Source: JBFWNG01 sp050251195 (GTDB lineage Bacteria; Bdellovibrionota_B; Oligoflexia; Oligoflexales; Oligoflexaceae). Taken from it: a stretch of 64,000 nt of DNA. The DNA is taken from NCBI GenBank assembly GCA_050251195.1, contig JBFWNG010000011.1, forward strand, positions 62,001 through 126,000, read 5' to 3'. Positions within the stretch are counted from its first letter, which is position 1. Each line of letters starts with the position of its first letter. This document shows positions 1 through 7,427 of the stretch, one piece after another. The notes beneath the pieces are model-generated. The model did no database searches, was not told the origin of the DNA, and was given only the letters and a program-made list of their open reading frames with translations. A program made the position numbers and the translations under genes.

Positions 1-159
1 TGAAGTGTAACTGCTTGATTTGACTGATAGCGATCCTGAGATTGGCGCGCCCATGCCAATCCTTTATACATCTATTGTCGACATGGCGCATGCCTAAAGG
101 CCGGCAAAAAAGCTTCGATAAGAGAGCAACCGCGGGTGCGATTTTTCATAAAAGGCGAG

Positions 160-232
160 AGCCGCTGACCGGACTTGAACCGGTGACCTGCTGATTACGA
201 ATCAGCTGCTCTACCAGCTGAGCTACAACGGC
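160..232 (-). tRNA. tRNA-Thr (anticodon CGU)
   Basis: Read on the minus strand this 73-nt sequence folds as a full cloverleaf. The acceptor stem is GCCGTTG with CAGCGGC, the D arm is GCTC/GAGC, the anticodon stem is GCTGA/TCAGC with loop TTCGTAA, and the T arm is ACCGG/CCGGT around TTCAAGT. The anticodon CGT reads ACG threonine codons. The CCA end is not encoded. It is divergent from the M23-type gene that starts 48 bases away, so its promoter must lie in or next to that gene's leader. Bases 1-159 beyond its 3' end show no gene I can support. Confidence 0.95.
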
Positions 233-280
233 GAAAAACTTTCTGCTATAAATATGGCACAACTAGGGTCAGGTAGGCAA

Positions 281-1033
281 ATGGGTCTTGCAGTTATTCT
301 CTTCGGTATTTTTCTATTCCACACTACCCCGGTAAGTGGTGCCCCAGAATGCCTCGTAGGTAAAGCGGCTTCTTGCGCCAAAGGTTTGATTTGCGCCAAA
401 ATCAACGCGAAAGGGGAGACCGCCTGCCTGGAAGAAAGGCCGGAGGCGCCTCTCGTACTGGAGTTTCCATTTAAAGGCCCCATTGAAGTAGAATGTACGC
501 AAGGCATCCAAAACCCGCAGGGTACCCACGGGTTTTCAAATATTCTATTCGCTCTTGATCTGAGAACGGATTACGCGCGTCCACCGGGGACGATAAAGGC
601 TTCGGTCGATGGAACCGTCTACACTTTCTCCGAGTGCAAAGCGCCAAAAGGAACGCCTTCCCAATCGGATATAGATAACTGCGGAATGGGATTTGGCAAC
701 TACGTGAACATCGTTACGAACACCGGCCACGTAGTTCTTTTCGCGCATCTCGCCGACGTAGCCGTGAAGGACGGGCAGACGGTCAAAAAAGGGGCTGTGC
801 TTGGTACAGAAGGGGCGACAGGACAAGCTGGCCACCGACACCTCCACTGGCAAGTCACGGAATTGGGCCCTTCTCCTGAGAAGGAACAGAAGGCGAAGCC
901 GGCATCGGGAAGGTCAGTTCCGTTTCGGTTTGCAGTGGTCGACAAAAATGGAAAGCGCAAGACGATATCTGTAACGGATCTTCACTGCCCGCATTCGAAT
1001 CACAGCGACGTTCGAATTTTCTCGAAAGAATAG
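281..1033 (+). CDS. Secreted M23-family metallopeptidase-like protein
   Basis: This 250-residue exported protein resembles LytM/M23 peptidoglycan endopeptidases. Residues 1-20 form a signal peptide ending near SGA. A short region with four cysteines (residues 23-49) follows. The M23 core spans about residues 80-195: a His at 83 and Asp at 93 in a THG...ALDL arrangement match the Zn-binding His and Asp of the subgroup with a longer spacer, and HLHW at 187-190 gives the HxH motif. GQAGHRH before it is typical. The ATG at 281 is chosen because AGGTAGG lies just upstream; an ATG at 254 has no ribosome site. It probably acts in the periplasm or on the cell surface on cell-wall peptides. The extra cysteines and the widely spaced first His-Asp pair are atypical, so catalysis is likely but not certain. 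Confidence 0.75.
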   Translation: MGLAVILFGIFLFHTTPVSGAPECLVGKAASCAKGLICAKINAKGETACLEERPEAPLVLEFPFKGPIEVECTQGIQNPQGTHGFSNILFALDLRTDYARPPGTIKASVDGTVYTFSECKAPKGTPSQSDIDNCGMGFGNYVNIVTNTGHVVLFAHLADVAVKDGQTVKKGAVLGTEGATGQAGHRHLHWQVTELGPSPEKEQKAKPASGRSVPFRFAVVDKNGKRKTISVTDLHCPHSNHSDVRIFSKE

Positions 1034-1102
1034 GTGCGAGCCTGCCCGGCGCAGGACGTTTAGCGATTTGGAGCCATTTGTGAATTGCAAAAACACCCAG
1101 AA

Positions 1103-1108
1103 TATAAT
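1103..1108 (+). promoter_or_regulatory. Probable -10 element of the VOC gene
   Basis: A perfect TATAAT lies 29 bases before the GTG start at 1138, and AAGGAG sits just upstream of that start. The -35 is poor (TTGTGA at 1078-1083 with a 19-base spacer), so this is a modest promoter call. Confidence 0.4.
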
Positions 1109-1137
1109 TTAACAGGCGGGGAGAAGAAGGAGAAACC

Positions 1138-1518
1138 GTGGTCGAACTCAATCATACCATCGTGCATGCTCAAGATAAGAAAGAATCGGCCCAATTCATG
1201 TCGGATGTTCTCGGGTTGCCTAAACCGGAGCCGTTCTATCATTTTCTTGTTGTGCGTACCGGCAACGGGGTGAGTCTGGATTTTCTTCAAACCGAAGAAT
1301 CGATTCAGATTCAGCATTATGCGTTTTTGGTGAGCGATGCCGAGTTTGAAGCGATTTTCGGTCGGATCCAAGCTCGAGGATTAAAGTTCTGGGCTGATCC
1401 GTTTGGAAAACAGGAAGGCCATATTAATCATCACGACGGCGGACGCGGGGTGTATTTCAAAGATCCATCGGGACATATTCTTGAGATCATCACAACGCCT
1501 TATGGGAAGCCGAAGTAA
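1138..1518 (+). CDS. VOC superfamily (glyoxalase/dioxygenase fold) protein
   Basis: This 126-residue protein has the paired beta-alpha-beta-beta-beta modules of the vicinal oxygen chelate fold. The N-terminal ELNHTIVHAQD strand carries the first metal-ligand type His, and the C-terminal segment GRGVYFKDPSGHILEI is the characteristic VOC ending with its Glu ligand. VOC proteins include glyoxalase I, fosfomycin resistance enzymes and extradiol dioxygenases; the sequence does not decide the substrate. It starts with GTG behind a good AAGGAG site. Its 3' end overlaps the convergent flavin reductase gene by 29 bases. Confidence 0.8.
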   Translation: MVELNHTIVHAQDKKESAQFMSDVLGLPKPEPFYHFLVVRTGNGVSLDFLQTEESIQIQHYAFLVSDAEFEAIFGRIQARGLKFWADPFGKQEGHINHHDGGRGVYFKDPSGHILEIITTPYGKPK

Positions 1519-2479
1519 TAAACGCGTCACCGGAAATATTCTTCATGCTGAGCCCGCCCAGGAAAAGACGCTTGCGCAAGAGATGAACCATTTCGGGGGC
1601 GCCGCAAAGATAAGCTCGAGCCTTTTTGTAAAGGAGTATATCCGAAAGGACGAGGTCTTTTAAATCCCCGAGACGGACTCTCGCGGTAGAGTCGTCCTCG
1701 AGCAAGCATTGGGTGTAATGCAAGTTTGGGTGTTGCTCTGTCAAGGACGTTAGTTCGTCAACCAGATACAATCCGTCGCGATTGCGGCCGCCTTGAAAAA
1801 AGTAAATAGGGCCAGTGTGATCCTCTTGCAGCGCATCGCGCAGAATGGCGTAAAGCGGAGCTATGCCGGTGCCGGTACCGACTAAGAGCAAAGGCTGTTC
1901 CGACGATTCGGGCGCGTAAAAACATTCTCCGAAGGCGCCGCGAATTTCCAAGCTGTCGTTGGTAGAGAGATGGTCGTGAACCCAAGAGCTCATCTTGCCA
2001 TCTGGCAGACGGCGAACGTGTACGTCGATGTGGGCGCCGTCGTTCGGCAGGCTGGCGATGGAGTAACTGCGGAGAAGGCCGTCTGTTCGGACCAAGTTGA
2101 CAAACTGGCCGCCGCGGAACTTAAACTCCGGAGGTACGCTTAGTCGCACTTGCAAAACGTCTTGACTGAGCGGCTGCAGCAACATGACTTTAGCCGTCGT
2201 CTTAAAAGCCGCATCTTCTGCCACGGTGCATTCAAAAGGTTGTTCGGGATAGCAAAGACAGGCATGGAATAACCCGAGTTGCTGCTGTGCTTGCTTTAAT
2301 CCCTTTTGCGCTGCCGCGGGTGGAGAACCCTCAACGACTTTCATCAGGCACGATTGGCAGACGCCGTTTCGGCATGATGAAGGGATATCGATGCCGCTCT
2401 CGTGAGCACAGTCCAATAGACTTCGTCCGCGCGGCACCCGAACAACACTGCCGCTAACGGTTACTTCAACGTCCGTCAT
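1490..2479 (-). CDS. 2Fe-2S ferredoxin / FAD / NAD(P) reductase (partner of truncated globin)
   Basis: This 329-residue electron-transfer protein begins with a plant-type 2Fe-2S ferredoxin domain (about residues 1-85, with CRNGVCQSC and a later CLC). An FAD-binding beta barrel (RSYSIAS motif) and an NAD(P)-binding domain (LLVGTGTGIAPL and CGAPEMV motifs) follow. It would pass electrons from NAD(P)H through FAD to the iron-sulfur centre. The ATG at 2479 lies one base after the stop of the globin gene, so the two are translationally coupled. The pair is a two-protein version of flavohemoglobin: the globin oxidises NO to nitrate and this protein re-reduces the heme. The longer reading frame extending back to 2536 overlaps the globin and has no start signal. 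Confidence 0.88.
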   Translation of the reverse strand: MTDVEVTVSGSVVRVPRGRSLLDCAHESGIDIPSSCRNGVCQSCLMKVVEGSPPAAAQKGLKQAQQQLGLFHACLCYPEQPFECTVAEDAAFKTTAKVMLLQPLSQDVLQVRLSVPPEFKFRGGQFVNLVRTDGLLRSYSIASLPNDGAHIDVHVRRLPDGKMSSWVHDHLSTNDSLEIRGAFGECFYAPESSEQPLLLVGTGTGIAPLYAILRDALQEDHTGPIYFFQGGRNRDGLYLVDELTSLTEQHPNLHYTQCLLEDDSTARVRLGDLKDLVLSDILLYKKARAYLCGAPEMVHLLRKRLFLGGLSMKNISGDAFITSASHKAL

Positions 2480-2480
2480 G

Positions 2481-2846
2481 TTAGCGGCCCAAAACGTCAG
2501 ATCGCGCTGACTCGGCAATAGACGCAACCTCTGCAATCATTTCTGGTGCGACGTGATGGTCTTGAAGCGTTTGGCCCAAAAGTTCGACAACCGTGTCAAA
2601 ATGCGCGTCGTTCAGTCCTCGCGATACAAGGTGAGCGTGGCCGTTTCGCATGTCCTGCCCGGAATAGTGAACGGGACCTCCGAAGGCCATCGTCAAAAAG
2701 GCCTTTTGCTTCGCGATCTGTCGATCCATGTCTGAGTCGTCAAAGAACCCGCTGATGCGGTCGTCCGAAAGCACATACCGATAAAACGTCTCCACCACAC
2801 TGTCGATGGCGGCGGCGCCGCCGAGTCGTTCGTAAAGAGAGGTCAT
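2481..2846 (-). CDS. Truncated hemoglobin, group I-like
   Basis: This 121-residue protein has the 2-on-2 globin pattern: an N-terminal YERLGG turn, Phe-Tyr at 21-22 (B9-B10) and a GxDMRxxHAHL segment with the proximal His near residue 70. The B10 Tyr binds ligand in NO-dioxygenating truncated globins. The start at 2846 follows GAGGAG. Placement behind an NsrR-type operator and coupling to a flavin/2Fe-2S reductase point to NO detoxification in the cytoplasm rather than oxygen storage. The NO role is inferred from context; the fold is clear. Confidence 0.9.
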   Translation of the reverse strand: MTSLYERLGGAAAIDSVVETFYRYVLSDDRISGFFDDSDMDRQIAKQKAFLTMAFGGPVHYSGQDMRNGHAHLVSRGLNDAHFDTVVELLGQTLQDHHVAPEMIAEVASIAESARSDVLGR

Positions 2847-2900
2847 AGATATCTCCTCAAAATAACTTGTGAAAAGTTGTAAGTCATTGCCTGATTCCAA

Positions 2901-2923
2901 AAGATGTATTAAAAATACACCTT
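2901..2923. promoter_or_regulatory. NsrR-type operator between nsrR-like gene and the globin operon
   Basis: This 23-base imperfect palindrome has halves AAGATGTATT and AATACACCTT around AAA. It fits the NsrR consensus AAGATGYATTT-N-AAATRCATCTT closely. It overlaps the -10 region of the globin promoter on the minus strand (-35 TTGACC at 2934-2939, 16-base spacer, -10 TATTTT at 2912-2917). It also overlaps a possible plus-strand promoter for the regulator (TTGCCT at 2887-2892, TAAAAA at 2910-2915). Binding would block both, giving NO-induced expression and autoregulation. Confidence 0.8.
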
Positions 2924-2939
2924 ATAGAAATGCGGTCAA
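2912..2939 (-). promoter_or_regulatory. Promoter of the globin-reductase operon
   Basis: TTGACC at 2934-2939 and TATTTT at 2912-2917 (minus strand) are 16 bases apart. The -10 hexamer lies inside the NsrR-type palindrome, which is the expected layout for repression. Confidence 0.6.
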
Positions 2940-2980
2940 GGTTTTTTTGCCGCCGCATCGACAGAGGTGAAAAATAAGTT

Positions 2981-3421
2981 ATGCAACTATCGTTACAAGC
3001 CGACTATTCTTGCCGCACACTGATGTATTTGGCGCTGCACAATGCTGGCGAAAAATTCTCGATCGAAGATATCGCGCGCGCCTATCGCATTTCTGAAAAC
3101 CACCTCGTAAAAGTAGTTCACAAACTCGGCAAATTAGGATTTATTGAAACGTCGCGCGGTCGCGGCGGCGGGATTAGATTGGCGCGACCAGCAGACCAAA
3201 TTCGCATGGGCGACGTGGTTCGGCAGACCGAGCCGGGTTTTGAGCTGGTTGAATGTTTTAACGCTCAAAGCAATACCTGCCCCGTGATCGGCGCGTGCGG
3301 TTTAAAACCGTGGCTAGGCAAAGCGATGAGGGCGTTTATTGAGACGCTGGACGAGATCACGCTGGCGGATACCGTGTCGAACGCGAAGGACTTTGCCGCT
3401 TCGTTAGAGTTCAGGCATTAG
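2981..3421 (+). CDS. nsrR: Rrf2-family NO-sensing repressor (NsrR-like)
   Basis: This 146-residue winged-helix protein starts MQLSLQADY and has the helix-turn-helix and SRGRGGGIRLA wing of Rrf2 regulators. Cysteines at 92, 100 and 106 match the spacing of the three Cys that hold the NO-sensitive Fe-S cluster in NsrR. It is divergent from the globin-reductase operon and its predicted operator lies between them, so it is probably the NO-responsive repressor of that operon and of itself. Only nine bases separate it from the SRAP gene downstream, so NO may also influence that gene and osmC. IscR is the main alternative; the operator sequence favours NsrR. Confidence 0.88.
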   Translation: MQLSLQADYSCRTLMYLALHNAGEKFSIEDIARAYRISENHLVKVVHKLGKLGFIETSRGRGGGIRLARPADQIRMGDVVRQTEPGFELVECFNAQSNTCPVIGACGLKPWLGKAMRAFIETLDEITLADTVSNAKDFAASLEFRH

Positions 3422-3430
3422 GAAGCTTCT

Positions 3431-4234
3431 ATGTGCTATAGCGCACTCGTGAAAAGAGATCTTGATTATTTGGGACGCAAGTACGGTGCGATCGTCATTC
3501 GCGATCAGATTGAGGATTACCATCGTGCCGCCGCTGAAAATCCCAAGCGCTTTCCTCCCCTTGATGACAGAATCTTCCCTGGGCATTATGCGCCTGTGAT
3601 ATACGAGCGAGACGGCAAGCGCGTTCTGGAACTGATGCGTTACGGCGCTTATCCCAAATCAAGTGTCGTTGATCCTAAGTCGTACACGACCTTCAACGCA
3701 AGACGCGACAACCTCACGAGTTCGTTTTGGGATGAAGCCTTTATGAAACGTCACGGTTTTGTCGTGCTCGACGGTTTTTATGAGTGGGTTAAAGTGCAGG
3801 ATCTGTTGAAGGCCGGTGTCGTTGCTATCGAAGAAGTTCGATCGGAATTTCAACGACAAGCAGACGAGCGCAAGGCAAAGATTATTGAGGCCGGGAAAAA
3901 ATATAAGCCAACTCCTACCGAGCTCAAGGATCCCCGGTTTCGGCAAATCATTATTGAGTTTAAGCCGATGGACGGAAGAGAGTTGCTTGTGCCGGCAATA
4001 TTCTCGGCGACGGTCTTGGAGAATGGTCGCCAGGACAAAGGTTTTGCCGTTGTCACGGACGAACCGCCTCCCGAAGTGCGCGCGGCAGGACATGATCGAT
4101 GTCCGATGATCTTGGAAGCCGAAGCGGTGGCGCAGTGGCTTGGAAGCGACAAAAGGACGCCGAAGCAGTGGGATGAAGTTCTCGCGCGAGGCGCGCGCGT
4201 TACGTTCAAACATAAGTTGGCTGAAGCAGCATAG
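3431..4234 (+). CDS. SRAP (HMCES/YedK family) abasic-site DNA protein with insertion
   Basis: This 267-residue protein belongs to the SRAP family, which crosslinks to abasic sites in single-stranded DNA through Cys2. It has Cys2 after the initiator Met, Asn89 in TFNARRD, Glu118 in GFYEW and His221 in GHDRCPMIL, the catalytic set of the family. Between GFYEW and the strand LVPAIFS there is a charged, helical segment (about residues 122-180) that short members such as YedK lack. The gene follows nsrR by nine bases and precedes osmC by ten, so the three are likely cotranscribed. Linking abasic-site protection to NO sensing is sensible because nitrosative stress deaminates and depurinates DNA, but that link is inference. 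Confidence 0.88.
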   Translation: MCYSALVKRDLDYLGRKYGAIVIRDQIEDYHRAAAENPKRFPPLDDRIFPGHYAPVIYERDGKRVLELMRYGAYPKSSVVDPKSYTTFNARRDNLTSSFWDEAFMKRHGFVVLDGFYEWVKVQDLLKAGVVAIEEVRSEFQRQADERKAKIIEAGKKYKPTPTELKDPRFRQIIIEFKPMDGRELLVPAIFSATVLENGRQDKGFAVVTDEPPPEVRAAGHDRCPMILEAEAVAQWLGSDKRTPKQWDEVLARGARVTFKHKLAEAA

Positions 4235-4244
4235 AGGAGGCATT

Positions 4245-4691
4245 GTGAAGTGCGAAATACAATGGCGGTCCAAGTACACTTTTGACGGGAAGATTCGCGA
4301 CCACGCGTTTATCACTGACATTAAAGTGGTTGCGGGGGGCAACGATTTGGGTCCTTCCCCAAAAGAGCTTCTCCTGGCTTCGATCTGTGGATGCACTGGA
4401 ATGGACGTCGTCGGCCTGTTAAAAAAAGGCCGGGCGCAGATCGACGTTTTAACAATTGCTGCCGATGCAGAACAAACGCAGGAACACCCTCGCGTGTTTA
4501 GCAAGGTCGATATAACGTTCAATGCAAGCGGACAAGAATCTGATGCGCCTGTTCTCATAGACGCTGTGCAAAAATCGCAGAATCTATACTGCGGTGTTAG
4601 TGCGATGATTGCAAAATCGTGCCCCATCCATTACAAAATCCTGCTTAACGATCGTCTTATCTTTGAAGGCATTGCCGATTTTCCGTCGTAA
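4245..4691 (+). CDS. OsmC/Ohr-family peroxide-reductase-like protein
   Basis: This 148-residue protein has the OsmC fold. GPSPKELLLASICGCTGMD carries the first conserved Cys region, and NLYCGVSAMIAKSCPI the second Cys on the opposite helix. OsmC and Ohr proteins reduce organic hydroperoxides with these two cysteines. The GTG at 4245 is selected because GAGGAGG ends four bases before it and it lies just after the SRAP stop; the frame continues upstream without a start signal. It is probably expressed with nsrR and the SRAP gene. The substrate (organic peroxide or polysulfide-type thiol) cannot be told from the sequence. Confidence 0.88.
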   Translation: MKCEIQWRSKYTFDGKIRDHAFITDIKVVAGGNDLGPSPKELLLASICGCTGMDVVGLLKKGRAQIDVLTIAADAEQTQEHPRVFSKVDITFNASGQESDAPVLIDAVQKSQNLYCGVSAMIAKSCPIHYKILLNDRLIFEGIADFPS

Positions 4692-4698
4692 GGTCTTC

Positions 4699-4755
4699 GT
4701 CATGTTGAGCGTCGCGAAACATCTCGATGAGATCCTTCGCTTCGCTCAGGATGAC
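4699..4755. repeat. Dispersed inverted-repeat element, full copy
   Basis: This 57-base imperfect inverted repeat runs from GTCAT to ATGAC, with internal pairing blocks TGAGCG/CGCTCA and TCTC/GAGA. It lies between osmC and the M50 gene. A partial copy sharing about 37 bases of near identity lies at 11929-11966 on the other strand, which shows it is a dispersed intergenic repeat of the REP/BOX kind. It may act as a transcript-end hairpin for the nsrR operon. Confidence 0.7.
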
Positions 4756-4816
4756 GAGATGGTGTGGTAGGCATCTTTCTTGCAGCGTCAAAGCTGGACG
4801 CTGGAGAATTTCACTT

Positions 4817-5980
4817 ATGTTTGGCAAGCGGTTCAAGCTCTTCAACCTGCTCGGCTTTTCTGTCTATGCCGACAGCGGATGGTTTTTTATTTTTCTCTTT
4901 CTCGTGTGGACCTTGAGCGTAGCTTATTTCCCCGTCGTATTTCCTACCGAGGCTATCGGAACTTATGTTTTTTTAGGGTCTCTCGGAGCCCTGGGATTGT
5001 TTGGGTCGGTGCTGTTGCACGAGATGGGACACGCAGTGGTCGCTCGCGTTTTCGAAGTTCCAATCGGCGCGATCAATTTGTGGATATTCGGGGGTTTTGC
5101 TGAACTGGAAGACGATCCCCGCACGCCAAAAGGCGAGATCTTGATGGCATTAGCGGGACCGTTGGTAAGCTTTTTTTTGGCGTTCTCTTGCTTTCAGGCT
5201 GCAGGTTATGCGTCCAATTTGTACGCGCATGGTGTTCTAACTTATTTGTGGCAGGTGAACCTTCTTCTTGGCTTTTTTAATCTCTTACCGGCATTTCCGC
5301 TCGACGGCGGGCGCGTTTTAAGAAGCATACTTTGGTCCATTAGAGGCAAAAGAGTATGGGCAACAAGAGTCGCAGCCAAGATCAGCGGCATATTCGGTAT
5401 AGCAATTATGATCATAGGGGTAGTCGGTTTTTCAACGGGGAATTTTATAGGTGGGCTATGGTATTTCTTCATCGGCATGTTCATCCGGTGGGCAGCACGT
5501 GCTTCGTATCTCAATGCTCGAGTGAAGCAACTTCTGCAAGGCCAGACCGTGGGAAAATTCATGTCTGAGATTCAGCTCGTTCCTGCCGCTACGCGTATTG
5601 ACGACGTCATACAGAACTATGTGTTCAGGTACCACTCATCATCCTTTCCTGTAGTGGACGATGAAGGAAGGCTTATTGGATTGTTAAACCTGGAGAGTAT
5701 TCAGAAGATCCCCGAAGAGCAGCGCAAGCATGTTAGAGCCGGTCAGGTTGCCAGGAAATCCGATCCAGAGTTGTTTGTCGACGTCAACGCGGATGCGGCG
5801 GACGCCCTGTCCAAACTTAGATCTGTGGGCGAACGATCGCCTTTTCTCTTAGTGATGGACCATGAAAATCCGACGGGTTCGATCTCCATCAAAGATCTTA
5901 TGGAGGTTGTCGCACTGAAGATCCAGATGGCTGAAAAAGGGGACGAGGCAGAAGATTTGGATTACTTAAAAGTCGGGTAG
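4817..5980 (+). CDS. Site-2 protease (M50) with C-terminal CBS domains
   Basis: This 387-residue membrane protein is an intramembrane zinc protease. It has several hydrophobic segments in residues 15-240, the HEMGH zinc motif at 68-72 in the second segment and the distal FNLLPAFPLDGGR motif supplying the third ligand. Two CBS modules follow (about residues 245-370). S2P proteases with CBS domains cleave membrane-tethered anti-sigma factors or regulators, with the CBS pair sensing adenine nucleotides. The start at 4817 begins MFGKRFKLF and has GGAG upstream. It is probably cotranscribed with the phosphoribosyltransferase that starts 15 bases after its stop. Its protein target is not visible here. 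Confidence 0.88.
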   Translation: MFGKRFKLFNLLGFSVYADSGWFFIFLFLVWTLSVAYFPVVFPTEAIGTYVFLGSLGALGLFGSVLLHEMGHAVVARVFEVPIGAINLWIFGGFAELEDDPRTPKGEILMALAGPLVSFFLAFSCFQAAGYASNLYAHGVLTYLWQVNLLLGFFNLLPAFPLDGGRVLRSILWSIRGKRVWATRVAAKISGIFGIAIMIIGVVGFSTGNFIGGLWYFFIGMFIRWAARASYLNARVKQLLQGQTVGKFMSEIQLVPAATRIDDVIQNYVFRYHSSSFPVVDDEGRLIGLLNLESIQKIPEEQRKHVRAGQVARKSDPELFVDVNADAADALSKLRSVGERSPFLLVMDHENPTGSISIKDLMEVVALKIQMAEKGDEAEDLDYLKVG

Positions 5981-5995
5981 GGAAGGAGCAAAAAA

Positions 5996-6655
5996 ATGAA
6001 TTTCCATGACCGACATTCAGCCGGGAAAGTGCTCGGCGCCGAGCTGAGACAGACGCTAGACCATACTGAAAATACTTTTGTGCTTGGCATAGTAAAGGGA
6101 GGCGTCCCTATCGCTTATGAAGTCGCCAAAGAGCTTGGAATTTCATTTCACGCATTTGTCGTTAATAAAATTGTGGTGCCAGGGCATTCTCAAGTCGCCA
6201 TTGGCGCTGTAGCACCCGAGGATACTGTTATCATCAACCGCTCGATTGCGGATGAACTCCAGATATCCTCTCCCATGATAAAAACAATGGTTGAGGCAGG
6301 ATTCGAAAGTGTATGGGAGGGTGTTAGAAAATACAATTGTGGGGATTATGCGCGTTTGCCCTACTCTCGAGTTGTTTTGGTAGATGACGGTGTTGCTACG
6401 GGTGCGAGCATGAAGGCTGCTGCTCAATCGCTGAGAAGACTCGGGGTCACTCATATTCATGTAGGTGTGCCGGTAGCTGCTCGAGAAGGATGTGAGACCA
6501 TGCGGAGTATCGCCGACGCAGTTACATGCCTCAACATTCCCGAGCCGTTTTTTAGCGTTGAGCATTGGTATGACGACTTTTCGCCCGTGACGGACGAAGA
6601 AGTATACACGTTGTTGAAAGACGCCGATGGTTGTCATTCCAGAAAGTCGAGCTAA
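5996..6655 (+). CDS. Phosphoribosyltransferase-family protein
   Basis: This 219-residue protein has the type I PRTase fold. VVLVDDGVATGASMKAA is the PRPP-binding loop with its two acidic residues, and FVLGIVKGGVPIAYEVA is the N-terminal strand-helix. The family includes purine and pyrimidine salvage enzymes, but this subgroup (with a mid insertion holding VAPEDTVIINRS) often occurs beside CBS and stress genes and its substrate is not known. It follows the M50 protease and ends overlapping the convergent CBS gene by four bases. Confidence 0.8.
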   Translation: MNFHDRHSAGKVLGAELRQTLDHTENTFVLGIVKGGVPIAYEVAKELGISFHAFVVNKIVVPGHSQVAIGAVAPEDTVIINRSIADELQISSPMIKTMVEAGFESVWEGVRKYNCGDYARLPYSRVVLVDDGVATGASMKAAAQSLRRLGVTHIHVGVPVAAREGCETMRSIADAVTCLNIPEPFFSVEHWYDDFSPVTDEEVYTLLKDADGCHSRKSS

Positions 6656-7137
6656 TAGTCAGAGTAGGGGGAGGTTTGATCTAAGGAACTCGGATAGGCC
6701 GGGGTTTGTTCCTTTTGCATTTGTTCGCGGCTTATTTGGGAAAGCAGATTCATTTCGCCCGCAATGACCGCATAGATGTCGTCTAACGTTATGATGCCGA
6801 TGAGGAGTCCGGTACCGTCAATCACCGGCACGCGTCGAACGCTGCGTTGCAGCATCTTCTTGATGACGTCGCGGATATCCGTGGTTTCGCTGACGACGAG
6901 AAGGTCGCGCGTCATGACGGTATCGACTCGAAGGGATTCGGCGGAGCCGCCTTCGGCCACGACGGATCTCACGATATCTCGATCGGTCAGAATGCCGGTT
7001 GGGATTTTTGTTCCTCTATCTACAACGATAAGGTCGCCGATGTGAAGATCGGACATGAGTTTTGCCGCCGTCGTAATGTTGACGTCGGGATTAACGGTTA
7101 CGACTCTTCGCTCACAAATCATTCCAACTTCTGTCAT
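6652..7137 (-). CDS. Two-CBS-domain protein
   Basis: This 161-residue protein is made of two CBS motifs (about residues 8-65 and 72-130), for example TAAKLMSDLHIGDLIVVD and PVIDGTGLLIGIITLDD. Stand-alone CBS pairs bind adenosine nucleotides and act as energy sensors, often by contacting a partner protein. The ATG at 7137 is taken because AGAGGCG precedes it; a longer frame to 7287 would overlap the small gene upstream. It lies 10 bases behind the 73-codon gene and is probably cotranscribed with it. Closeness to the M50-CBS protease suggests a shared physiology. Confidence 0.85.
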   Translation of the reverse strand: MTEVGMICERRVVTVNPDVNITTAAKLMSDLHIGDLIVVDRGTKIPTGILTDRDIVRSVVAEGGSAESLRVDTVMTRDLLVVSETTDIRDVIKKMLQRSVRRVPVIDGTGLLIGIITLDDIYAVIAGEMNLLSQISREQMQKEQTPAYPSSLDQTSPYSDY

Positions 7138-7147
7138 TTTGACGCCT

Positions 7148-7369
7148 CTAATCCTTAGGAGGAACATCGTCCTCGGGGTTGACGGATGGCTTATCTTGCG
7201 TGCCTTCGTGGAGAGGATCCTTGCGTTCGCGAGGCCTGCCGGAAGGCCTAGTGTGCGATGGTACGTCGTCTTCCGGTATTTCGGCATCTGGAATGCAAGT
7301 GTCCGGAAAACGCTCGGGTCCTGATTTTCGTGGCATAGGTGTTTTTTCGGGGGAAAGTCGATTTTGCAT
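7148..7369 (-). CDS. Small Pro/charged hypothetical protein (73 aa)
   Basis: I do not recognise this protein. It is hydrophilic, rich in Pro, Asp, Glu, Lys and Arg, and probably disordered, with two similar PEDDVP motifs near residues 32 and 65. An AGGAGA ribosome site six bases before the ATG supports real translation. It sits between the hybrid kinase and the CBS gene on the same strand, so it may be part of one transcript with them. Confidence 0.6.
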   Translation of the reverse strand: MQNRLSPEKTPMPRKSGPERFPDTCIPDAEIPEDDVPSHTRPSGRPRERKDPLHEGTQDKPSVNPEDDVPPKD

Positions 7370-7427
7370 GCACTTCTCCTATACTATGGAGCGCAGCAAA
7401 AAAAATGCCAGGAATTCTTCGGTCCCG

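Noticed and set aside
3659..4627. A 322-codon open frame on the minus strand
   Set aside because: It lies opposite the SRAP and OsmC genes, which have clear family motifs and ribosome sites; the antisense product has no recognisable domain.
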